Positions 35,690-42,687 of a stretch of DNA of 53,248 nt are shown here, in pieces; within the stretch, counting starts at the first letter, position 1, and every line of letters starts with the position of its first letter. Position numbers and translations under genes: made by a program. Origin of the DNA: CAMCHP01 sp036835325 (GTDB taxonomy: Bacteria > Bacteroidota > Bacteroidia > Flavobacteriales_D > Sanyastnellaceae); assembly GCA_036835325.1 (NCBI GenBank), contig DAITMF010000022.1:1-53248 (forward strand), in the 5' to 3' direction. The notes under the pieces were generated by a model. The model saw nothing but the letters and a program-made list of their open reading frames with translations. It was not told where the DNA came from and made no database searches.

Positions 35690-36780
35690 TGACGCTTGAA
35701 CGCTTCATTTTAGGCTTTGGCATTGGCATGTTCGCAGTAGGATGCGGTGCGCCGACTCCTCCGGTGGAAGCGACCAATCGGCTGTTCGAAGAACGGGTCA
35801 TTCAGGGCGAAGCCCAAGGAACCACTTGGGTGGTAAGGTACTTGAACGACACCCTTGATCATACGCCAAAAATCGATTCGGTGCTGCGCCGTATCGATGA
35901 CGCCTTGTCGACTTGGCAAGCAGGCTCGCTCATCAATCGCATCAACGCCTTCGACCGAACCGATACCGTGTTTGCCTTTTACGACAGCACGCAATACTAT
36001 TCTGTGGTGTTTGAGCGCTCGGCTGAAATTAAGGGTATCACCAACGGCGCATTCGACCCGAGCGTGTACCCGCTGGTTGAGCTGTGGGGTTTCGGTTTCT
36101 CGAACCGCCACACTGTGACGCCCGAACAGGTTGATAGCGTGCTGCAATTTGTAGGTTTTGCGCCCTCGCTGATTGACCTCATCGAAGTGAACCGCGATAC
36201 CTATATATATAAGGAGTCCCAGATTCGAAAAGGTGAGCCGCGGGCTAAGCTTGATTTCAATGCCATTGCACAGGGTTTTTCTGTGGATGTGGTGAGCGAT
36301 GTATTGAGCGATGCAGGGTTGAGCAATTACATGATTGAGCTTGGGGGCGAAGTGTACTGCCGCGGCGTGAATGCCGATGGCAAGCCTTGGCGCATCGCCA
36401 TTGATAAACCCGTAACGGAAGGCGAACGGCAATTGCAAGCAGTGGTGAACCTCTCCAACAATGCCTTGGTGACCAGCGGCAGTTACCGCAAGTTTTATGA
36501 GCTTGACGGGAGGCGTTATTCGCACATCATTGACCCGCGCACGGGATACCCTGTTGAGCACACGTTGCTCTCCGTAACGGTGATGGCATCTGATGCCACT
36601 GCGGCCGATGCCTATGCCACTGCTTTTATGGTGATAGGGATGGATGAAACAAAGCGCTTTCTTGAGGAGAACCCCTCACTCGGACTGGACGTATTTTTGA
36701 TTTGGGATGACAACGGTTCGTACCAAACTTGGGCATCGACCGGTTTGGTTCCCCTAATCGAGTTGATTGAAGCGAGCTGA
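35689..36780 (+). CDS. apbE: FAD:protein FMN transferase (ApbE), lipoprotein
   Basis: A 363-residue lipoprotein that attaches FMN covalently to threonine in NqrB and NqrC. The signal ends in a lipobox FAVGCG near residue 19. Family motifs are ITNGAFDPSVYPLVELWGFG, AKLDFNAIAQGFSVD, YMIELGGEVYCRG with the FAD-binding glycines, ALVTSGSYRKFYELDGRRYSH and HIIDPRTGYP, and the later TAADAYATAFMVIGMD with the magnesium-binding aspartate. The ATG at 35689 shares a base with the DUF3050 stop; a GTG three bases earlier is possible. Its substrates are encoded just upstream. Confidence 0.96.
   Translation: MTLERFILGFGIGMFAVGCGAPTPPVEATNRLFEERVIQGEAQGTTWVVRYLNDTLDHTPKIDSVLRRIDDALSTWQAGSLINRINAFDRTDTVFAFYDSTQYYSVVFERSAEIKGITNGAFDPSVYPLVELWGFGFSNRHTVTPEQVDSVLQFVGFAPSLIDLIEVNRDTYIYKESQIRKGEPRAKLDFNAIAQGFSVDVVSDVLSDAGLSNYMIELGGEVYCRGVNADGKPWRIAIDKPVTEGERQLQAVVNLSNNALVTSGSYRKFYELDGRRYSHIIDPRTGYPVEHTLLSVTVMASDATAADAYATAFMVIGMDETKRFLEENPSLGLDVFLIWDDNGSYQTWASTGLVPLIELIEAS
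36638..36646 (+). repeat. GGATGGATG 9-mer, copy 9 (coding)
   Basis: GGATGGATG in apbE, read as I-G-M-D-E and followed by AAAC. Confidence 0.8.
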
Positions 36781-36816
36781 ACCATTCGATTACACGCCTT
36801 TTCGTACCTTTATCGT

Positions 36817-37026
36817 ATGGATTTGAAGATCATTTTTATTGCAATCGGGATGCTTGCGTTGGCTTTTGCAGGTATCGCCATCAAAATTCTTGTCAAGAAA
36901 GACGGCAAGTTTGCGGGAACATGCGCTTCGAACAACCCTATTCTCCAGGAGGATGGTGGATCATGTGGCGTATGTGGCGCTCGTCCTCAGGAACAATGTC
37001 GCCGTGAAGCCATTGAGGGGGGCTAG
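36817..37026 (+). CDS. nqrM: NqrM-like (DUF539) iron-maturation protein
   Basis: A 69-residue protein with one N-terminal membrane helix (about 3-25) and a cysteine-rich tail: GTCASNNP, then GGSCGVCG and a last cysteine in EQCRRE. This arrangement matches NqrM, shown in Vibrio to be needed for iron insertion at the NqrD/NqrE centre. Its place after nqrABCDEF-apbE supports the call. The family is short, so a related membrane cysteine protein cannot be fully excluded. Confidence 0.77.
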   Translation: MDLKIIFIAIGMLALAFAGIAIKILVKKDGKFAGTCASNNPILQEDGGSCGVCGARPQEQCRREAIEGG

Positions 37027-37060
37027 TTTCCGGCTATGAGAATGCTTTTGTAGTGAATGA

Positions 37061-37088
37061 AACAGCACGGTTTGTGCTGTTTTTTTTT
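37061..37088 (+). terminator. Rho-independent terminator after nqrM
   Basis: AACAGCAC-GGTTT-GTGCTGTT followed by a T-run of about nine. It closes the apbE-nqrM unit. Confidence 0.88.
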
Positions 37089-37190
37089 GGTTTGTGTATT
37101 AGCAATCGGATGAATGCATATATTTGATATAGAGCCGAGTAAATGTTTTTGTGCGGGGAGGCTATGTTTTGACCTTTAATCTAAACCGCA

Positions 37191-39479
37191 ATGCGACAAT
37201 TTTTCTCTCTGTCTAAGGCGTTTCTCCCCGTATCGCTGATACTTCTGTCGTTGAATTCGTCAGGGCAGCTTGTTCAGGTGGTTGTTGAGGAGTTCGATCC
37301 GTCAACGCTCAATCCGAATTGGTCAGCCATTTCAGAGGCCAACAATCTCACAACCTACCGCATTTATGCTGAAATGGGGTCTCCATCAGACAAGGTGGTT
37401 GAGTTGACCGCTCATGAGCAAGTGATTGACCTTGTTTCTTACCCATGTGTTGAGACGTTCATTTCAACAACTACTTCATGGTACAACTCAACCCTTGGGG
37501 GTGCTTTGGGTTCTCAAATTGACCCGGCACTTCTTGGTGTCATGGCTGAGCTTGCAGGTGACTCTTGGCTCACGATTGGGATGGACAACATTTCTGCATC
37601 GGGTCAGGTATTGACAGCGGGCATGTCGGGTTTGGATGCTTCATTCAACACACCGAACGGTGTGAATTTGCATGAAACCGACGGATCAGTTTTCTCATTA
37701 CCGACCTTGCCAAACGTGATGCCTGTTGGTCCGAGCAATCGTGTTCTACTTGGGCAGTTAACCACCGATGGAGCCATTTCGTTCGGTATCAATGTCTCAG
37801 TTCAGCTTGGTGGAATGCCTGGAACAGCACCTACCGTTTACACCAATGGTACGTGCAGCGTTACCGCGCCTGGCGGCTCACTCAACTACATTCCCGGGGC
37901 AGATCTAGGGTGCCTGTACGTTCAACCGAATTCAGCTATTGTTGGATGCACCGACCCAGGAGCTTGCAACTACAATCCTGAAGCAACCGTCAACACGGGT
38001 GTTTGTGACTTTGTAACTTGTGCCGGTTGTACCGACCCTGCTGCTGAGAACTTCGATGCGAATGCAGAGATTGATGACGACTCCTGCATTTACGACTGTA
38101 GTGACAACAATGCTTATGTCATTGTCGAGACCGTCGCTCAGGCCAGTGACATCGGCTGGATGGTTATCACAGAAGCCGGTGAAGTAGTAGCAGCAGGAGG
38201 TTTCTACGAAAACTCTTCAACGATTTTCGAGAGCTTCTGCCTAGCGAATGGTTGCTACTCGCTCGAAATCGTCGACGTAACCAGTCTTGGTTGGTCTGGG
38301 GCCGACTTTGCCCTCATTGTTCCATCTGCCGGGCTGTTGATCACGAGCGACATGTTTGCACCCAATTCTTCTACCTATAGCTTCAGTGTCAATGCTTCGT
38401 GCGACGGTGTGATTGCCGGTTGCACTGACCCGTTTGCGGTGAACTGGAATCCTGAAGCAAGCATTGACGATGGTTCATGCAATTACAGTGGCGAAGCACC
38501 ACCGAATGACGAGTGTAGCGATGCGAATAGCGTGGCTTGCGGCGACGTCATCGTGACCTCAACCATAGGAGCCATGGGATTGGGAGAAACGTGTCCGAAC
38601 ATCGTTACACCAAGCACATGCAGCGTAGCCCCACCTGCTGATGTAGACACGAGTGCACTGTGTTATACATTGGTTGTCGATTACGATGCATTCTGCTGTG
38701 AGGTCATTTGGGACGATGTCTGCCAAGCGGCGTACGACGATTGCACTGACGATTGTTCGGGTGCGAGCTCGATGTGGTACACGGTAGAAGGTACCGGTGA
38801 TAACATTCACCTGAGCACATGTGGCTCGTTCACCGCAACCACGCTAAATGTTGGTGTATTGCCCGAAGGCTGTTCAGGAGAACTGACCGGGGTTGAACAG
38901 ATACCTCACCCTGTGGTATGCGGTATCAATTTTGGTGAGAACGATGGTCTCAGTTTCTATGGTGAACTTGGTACCGTGTATTACGTGCAGGTGATTATTC
39001 AACAGCAAGGCCAGTTGGTGCTTGAGGTATCGTGTTCATCGTTTGCTGCCGGGTGTACCGACCCTGCGGCAAGCAATTACGATTCCAGTGCTGCGAACGA
39101 TGACGGCAGCTGCATCTACCCTGGCTGCACCGATTCGGAGGCCATGAACTACAACCCGCAAGCCAATGTTGACGATGGTTCATGCGTTTATTCGCAAAAC
39201 GGGCCACAGGTCAACAACAATTACGACCCGATGGAGCTCTTTGTTTTGAACTCTCCTGATGGAAACGTAAACCTTGACATCTTCAATGCGAATGGCAGCG
39301 AAGCACTAAGTGTGTTTGTTTTCGATGTGCATGGCCGCATAGTGGCAACGCGTGAGTTCGGCACTGGAAATGAGCGTGTGCGCATGCCCATCGAAGCGCA
39401 GCGTTTTGCGTCGGGTGTTTACTTGATCAATGTGTTTAACGGCACAAACCGATTGACTGAGCGCTTCATGCGTCAATGA
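37191..39479 (+). CDS. Secreted CTDP-repeat protein A with T9SS tail
   Basis: A 762-residue cargo protein. After the signal peptide comes a domain of about 210 residues (QLVQVVVEEFDPSTLNPNW onward) shared closely with the protein starting at 40595 and not otherwise known to me. Then come five Cys-containing repeats of the form GCTDPxAxNYNPxAxxDDGSC (near residues 252, 280, 408, 622 and 645), partly separated by a beta domain (about 300-395) and a Cys-rich region with DDVCQAAYDDCTDDC. The T9SS-like tail (about 690-762) lacks a YPNP box but has the SGVYLINVF pattern. The repeats resemble calcium-binding spacer motifs seen in Bacteroidota surface proteins. Function unknown. Confidence 0.85.
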   Translation: MRQFFSLSKAFLPVSLILLSLNSSGQLVQVVVEEFDPSTLNPNWSAISEANNLTTYRIYAEMGSPSDKVVELTAHEQVIDLVSYPCVETFISTTTSWYNSTLGGALGSQIDPALLGVMAELAGDSWLTIGMDNISASGQVLTAGMSGLDASFNTPNGVNLHETDGSVFSLPTLPNVMPVGPSNRVLLGQLTTDGAISFGINVSVQLGGMPGTAPTVYTNGTCSVTAPGGSLNYIPGADLGCLYVQPNSAIVGCTDPGACNYNPEATVNTGVCDFVTCAGCTDPAAENFDANAEIDDDSCIYDCSDNNAYVIVETVAQASDIGWMVITEAGEVVAAGGFYENSSTIFESFCLANGCYSLEIVDVTSLGWSGADFALIVPSAGLLITSDMFAPNSSTYSFSVNASCDGVIAGCTDPFAVNWNPEASIDDGSCNYSGEAPPNDECSDANSVACGDVIVTSTIGAMGLGETCPNIVTPSTCSVAPPADVDTSALCYTLVVDYDAFCCEVIWDDVCQAAYDDCTDDCSGASSMWYTVEGTGDNIHLSTCGSFTATTLNVGVLPEGCSGELTGVEQIPHPVVCGINFGENDGLSFYGELGTVYYVQVIIQQQGQLVLEVSCSSFAAGCTDPAASNYDSSAANDDGSCIYPGCTDSEAMNYNPQANVDDGSCVYSQNGPQVNNNYDPMELFVLNSPDGNVNLDIFNANGSEALSVFVFDVHGRIVATREFGTGNERVRMPIEAQRFASGVYLINVFNGTNRLTERFMRQ

Positions 39480-39504
39480 TTTCTACCGTGGTAAATTTTC
39501 TCAG

Positions 39505-39538
39505 AAATGGGCACTTCGAAAGAGGTGCCCATTTTTCT
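39505..39538 (+). terminator. Rho-independent terminator after CTDP-repeat protein A
   Basis: AAATGGGCAC, a ten-base loop, then GTGCCCATTT and further T. A perfect ten-base stem. Confidence 0.85.
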
Positions 39539-39540
39539 TA

Positions 39541-39563
39541 AACGACAAACCCGCCGAAGCGGG
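39541..39563 (-). terminator. Terminator of rnpB
   Basis: On the minus strand CCCGC-TTCG-GCGGG followed by TTTGTCGTT, directly after the RNase P RNA 3' end. The T-run is interrupted, so this is a moderate terminator. Confidence 0.65.
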
Positions 39564-39900
39564 TCGCCGGCGATTGCGTAAGCCGGATTCTGTTCACCCG
39601 AAGGTGCTTTGTCATTTATCTGTGCAACCTACCCCCCGGCATCAGGCGGGCAGCCCTCAAACGCCGGTGTACATGGTCTTGCAGCCCGCAAGGTTTACCA
39701 AGGCCGTGAAATCGCTTTCACGCCGGTGGGCTCTTACTCCACCTTTTCACCCTTGCCTGTGACTCACCGAAGTGAATCCATTGGCGGTTTAAATCTCTGT
39801 AGCACTGTCTGTCTTCGGTTGCCCGAAGCCTCCCTTTTGAGGAGTGCGGCGCCCTGTGCTGTCCGGACTTTCCTCTCCACCGAAGCGGAGCGACAAAGAC
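39564..39900 (-). ncRNA. rnpB: RNase P RNA (rnpB), bacterial type A
   Basis: Read on the minus strand the segment holds the universal RNase P core: GAGGAAAGTCCGGAC near the 5' end (about 39863-39877), the ACAGAGATTTAAACCGCC region, AAGGTGGAGTAAGAGCCCACC, GGTAAACCTTGCGGGCTGCA and, near the 3' end, GGGGGTAGGTTGCACA and AACAGAATCCGGCTTACG. The 5' GTCGC and the 3' GGCGAC can pair as P1. The RNA is the catalytic subunit that trims tRNA 5' ends. Exact ends are estimates from P1 and from the promoter. It lies opposite to and between the two paralogous cargo genes. Confidence 0.95.
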
Positions 39901-39909
39901 AATCGCACA

Positions 39910-39917
39910 CAAAGGTA
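39910..39917 (-). promoter_or_regulatory. -7 promoter box of rnpB (TACCTTTG)
   Basis: An exact TAnnTTTG match on the minus strand, placed about 10 bases before the expected 5' end of RNase P RNA. It calibrates the start distance used for other promoters in this window. Confidence 0.6.
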
Positions 39918-40034
39918 CGATTCATGGCCGATTGCGTGTAACTTAACGATGAAGTAGTATTAATCTCACACGAATTGCGCGAAAAAATTCACAACTTTGT
40001 TCTATATTAGACCAACCAATACCAAAAACTGACT

Positions 40035-40487
40035 ATGTCACAGCTGAACGGAAAGCAGCGTGAGCATGAGTGGGAGGAAGAAGGGGAGAGTTTCGCAGCT
40101 AGAAAGTCATATTTTCAAGCATCGGCCGTTGTAGCCTTTTTGTTTATTGCCGGTTTGCTTGTTCTGCAAACCTTCAAGACACCTTATCCTGACCTTACAA
40201 CCCACTACTACCATGAATTGCCTTCAAGCGAACGGCAACGTCTGAGCTTGTACGATTGGGATGCCTGCCGTTCGGTCAAGGTAACTTACCGCACCGAAAC
40301 CAGCGGCATGGTGATGTTGCGCGCTTCAAATGGTGAAATTCTCTTCTCGTCATTCGCTGAAGAGGGCGTTGATACGGCCATTGAATTTCCGGTGCCGCAA
40401 GAACTCAATGCGCTCATCTTTGAACACCGTGGTGATACCCTTCACCTCGACATCCGCGAAGGTGAAGTAACAGCGTTTGCGTTTTAA
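40035..40487 (+). CDS. Hypothetical single-pass membrane protein
   Basis: A 150-residue protein I do not recognise. The first 28 residues are charged (HEWEEEGESFAARKS), one membrane helix follows at about 32-46 (AVVAFLFIAGLLVLQ), and the remaining 100 residues look like a small beta-rich domain outside the membrane, with two similar strands around VTYRTETSGMVMLRASNGE. No signal cleavage site is seen. It lies alone between rnpB and the second CTDP protein, with a -7-like CAACTTTG at 39992-39999. Function cannot be assigned. Confidence 0.7.
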   Translation: MSQLNGKQREHEWEEEGESFAARKSYFQASAVVAFLFIAGLLVLQTFKTPYPDLTTHYYHELPSSERQRLSLYDWDACRSVKVTYRTETSGMVMLRASNGEILFSSFAEEGVDTAIEFPVPQELNALIFEHRGDTLHLDIREGEVTAFAF

Positions 40488-40594
40488 TTTGGTATTTCAA
40501 GTTCGTTTTTGTTATTTAGCGGGGAAATGATGTCCTAGCGAGTAACGTATTGTGGGAATTGTAGGACGATTAACCCTTACTAAATACCATTCCA

Positions 40595-42532
40595 ATGCGT
40601 GTCTCCCACATTCCGTTTCTTTTGATGGCTGCCTCCGCAGCGCTCGCTACAACCTCGGCTTCAGCCCAGTTGATGCAAGTGGTTGTTGAAGAGTTTGATC
40701 CGGCCACACTCAATCCTGATTGGACACCCATCGGCGAGGCAAGCAACCTCACCACCTATCGCATTTATGCCGAGATGGCATCGCCCAATGATGCAGTGAT
40801 TGAATTGACCTCGCAACAAGTGGTTGTTGCTCAAGGCGTTGTCGAGAACTGCTTGGATACCTACATCACTACCACCACCTCATGGTACAACGATGCCATT
40901 TATGGCAATGCGCTAGGCAGTGCTGTAAGTGCCAGTTTCATGCCGTTTTTCGCCACACTTGCAGGCGATTCTTGGTTGACAATTGGTATGGAATCGGCGT
41001 CTCTACCTCCTGGTGGCAGCTTGTTTGATATCGGTTATTCGGGTTTGAATGCCTCATTTCAGGCAGCGAACGGTGTTAATTTTTTCGGGTTCGACGGTTC
41101 GATTTTCGCTCTCCCGGGAAGCCCAAACACACTTCCAACCGGGCCGAACAACCGCGTGCTGTTGGGGCAATTGACCACCGATGGCGCAATTGCTTTTGGG
41201 ATCAACATCTCTGTGCAGATTAGCGGCGTGCCCGGCACCCCTTTTCACATTTACACCCACGAAAGTTGCGGTATTCCTCAGAATGAAGCGCTTGGTCTTA
41301 CCTATGTCCCAGCCGCTGATCTGGGTTGTTTGTACGCGCAAGAAGGCGCTACGATTTACGCTTGCACCGACCCACTGGCGTGCAATTACAATCCGCTCGC
41401 AACCATCAGTTCACCCGTTTGTGATTACGACGGTTGCGACGGGTGCACCGATACAGAGGCATGCAATTATTGGGACGAAGCCATTTTCGACAACGGCTCA
41501 TGCTGCTACGACAATTGCCTCAATCTCTCCATCGTTGAGAACCTGCCCGTTAGTTACTTTGAATTGTATGATGCCAACGGCGAGCTCTTGGTGACCGTAT
41601 ATAACGGCTTGTGCTTTGACAACTGTGCCAATGGGAACATTCCCGAAGGTGTAGATGTGAATTCGGCCTGCTTCCAATGGCTCAGCGCAGAGATACCCCA
41701 ATGTTGTACGACTCCATTTTGGGACTGGCAAGGCGAGTGTCAATCGTTTTACGACGAGTGTGTTGCCAGCGGCGCCAACATTGCGGTGAACTGCGATTTG
41801 TACACAGGCAGTCCTGCGCCGCAAGTGCTGTGTTTGGCCGATGGCGATTACACCATCGTTTACTTTGGTCTTGATTGGGAGATTTGGAACGACGATTTTA
41901 ACTTCGACAGCAACGGTGTTTCCAGCGGTCAGGGTTTCAACATTGAGGCCTTACTTGCCGGTTGCACCGATCAGGATGCCTGCAACTACAATGCCGATGC
42001 CGACATTGACAACGGTACTTGCACCTATGTTGAGCTTTTTGAAATCCAAGGTGAGCCAGCGTTTACGGTTTTCTCTGAACTAACGTATACCTACCCGGGT
42101 CAGGAGGGAAGCAGCTTTGAATGGGCTGTCACTCCTGGACTTACAATCATTGAAGGCCAAGGTACGCCAAGTGTTCTTGTCGCCGGACCGGTCATTGGTG
42201 AATCGACCATTTGCGTCATCGAAACCTTGGCAGATGGCTGCATCGGAGGTGCGGTGTGCAAAGAGATTGAAGTGCAGACATCCATCGGTGAGTACACAGT
42301 TATTCCGCCAAAGGTGTTTCCGAATCCTGCGGTGAATTCAGTGACCATTGATTCGGGCGATCGCGCTTGGAGTTGGGTCATTGTACGCGATGCATTGGGC
42401 CGTGAAGTGGGTACACACCAGCTTCAAGGTCGCAGCATCCTTGATGTGAGTGGCCTCTCGGCCGGGCGTTACCACCTTGAGTTTCACGGCGGCGACGGTA
42501 CCGCGGTTGTACCGTTGCTGGTGGTGCGGTGA
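40595..42532 (+). CDS. Secreted CTDP-repeat protein B with T9SS tail
   Basis: A 645-residue paralog of the protein starting at 37191. After a signal peptide (ending SASAQ) the shared N-terminal domain begins LMQVVVEEFDPATLNPDW; over the first 47 residues of that domain I count 36 identities between the two. Three CTDP-type Cys repeats follow (near residues 258, 286 and 453: ACTDPLACNYNP, GCTDTEACNYWD, GCTDQDACNYNA), with a Cys-rich region around 350-385, then an Ig-like domain, and a T9SS tail from FPNPAVNSV near 574. Function unknown. A GGATGGATG cluster lies just downstream. Confidence 0.85.
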   Translation: MRVSHIPFLLMAASAALATTSASAQLMQVVVEEFDPATLNPDWTPIGEASNLTTYRIYAEMASPNDAVIELTSQQVVVAQGVVENCLDTYITTTTSWYNDAIYGNALGSAVSASFMPFFATLAGDSWLTIGMESASLPPGGSLFDIGYSGLNASFQAANGVNFFGFDGSIFALPGSPNTLPTGPNNRVLLGQLTTDGAIAFGINISVQISGVPGTPFHIYTHESCGIPQNEALGLTYVPAADLGCLYAQEGATIYACTDPLACNYNPLATISSPVCDYDGCDGCTDTEACNYWDEAIFDNGSCCYDNCLNLSIVENLPVSYFELYDANGELLVTVYNGLCFDNCANGNIPEGVDVNSACFQWLSAEIPQCCTTPFWDWQGECQSFYDECVASGANIAVNCDLYTGSPAPQVLCLADGDYTIVYFGLDWEIWNDDFNFDSNGVSSGQGFNIEALLAGCTDQDACNYNADADIDNGTCTYVELFEIQGEPAFTVFSELTYTYPGQEGSSFEWAVTPGLTIIEGQGTPSVLVAGPVIGESTICVIETLADGCIGGAVCKEIEVQTSIGEYTVIPPKVFPNPAVNSVTIDSGDRAWSWVIVRDALGREVGTHQLQGRSILDVSGLSAGRYHLEFHGGDGTAVVPLLVVR

Positions 42533-42552
42533 CCGATTGTGTCGTCCATCCC

Positions 42553-42565
42553 CATCCATCCATCC
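42553..42565 (-). repeat. GGATGGATG 9-mer, copy 10 (intergenic, two overlapping units)
   Basis: CATCCATCCATCC on the plus strand holds two overlapping 9-mers, followed by eight A and GAAAAG; a partial copy (GTCCATCC) precedes it. It lies 20 bases after the stop of CTDP protein B. Confidence 0.85.
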
Positions 42566-42687
42566 AAAAAAAAGAAAAGAACTGCGATTCCACGATTTTG
42601 AGATTTTTCACCGGAGTTAGGTTAGCCGGTGCACCCTTTTTTGGTCTGCAAGCGTCATCTTTGCGAAGACTGTAACCGTTTGGGAAG

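Noticed and set aside
42609..42640. CACCGG/CCGGTG hairpin followed by a T-run after CTDP protein B as a terminator
   Set aside because: Stem of only six bases with an 11-base loop, and CACCC separates it from the T-run; too weak to annotate.
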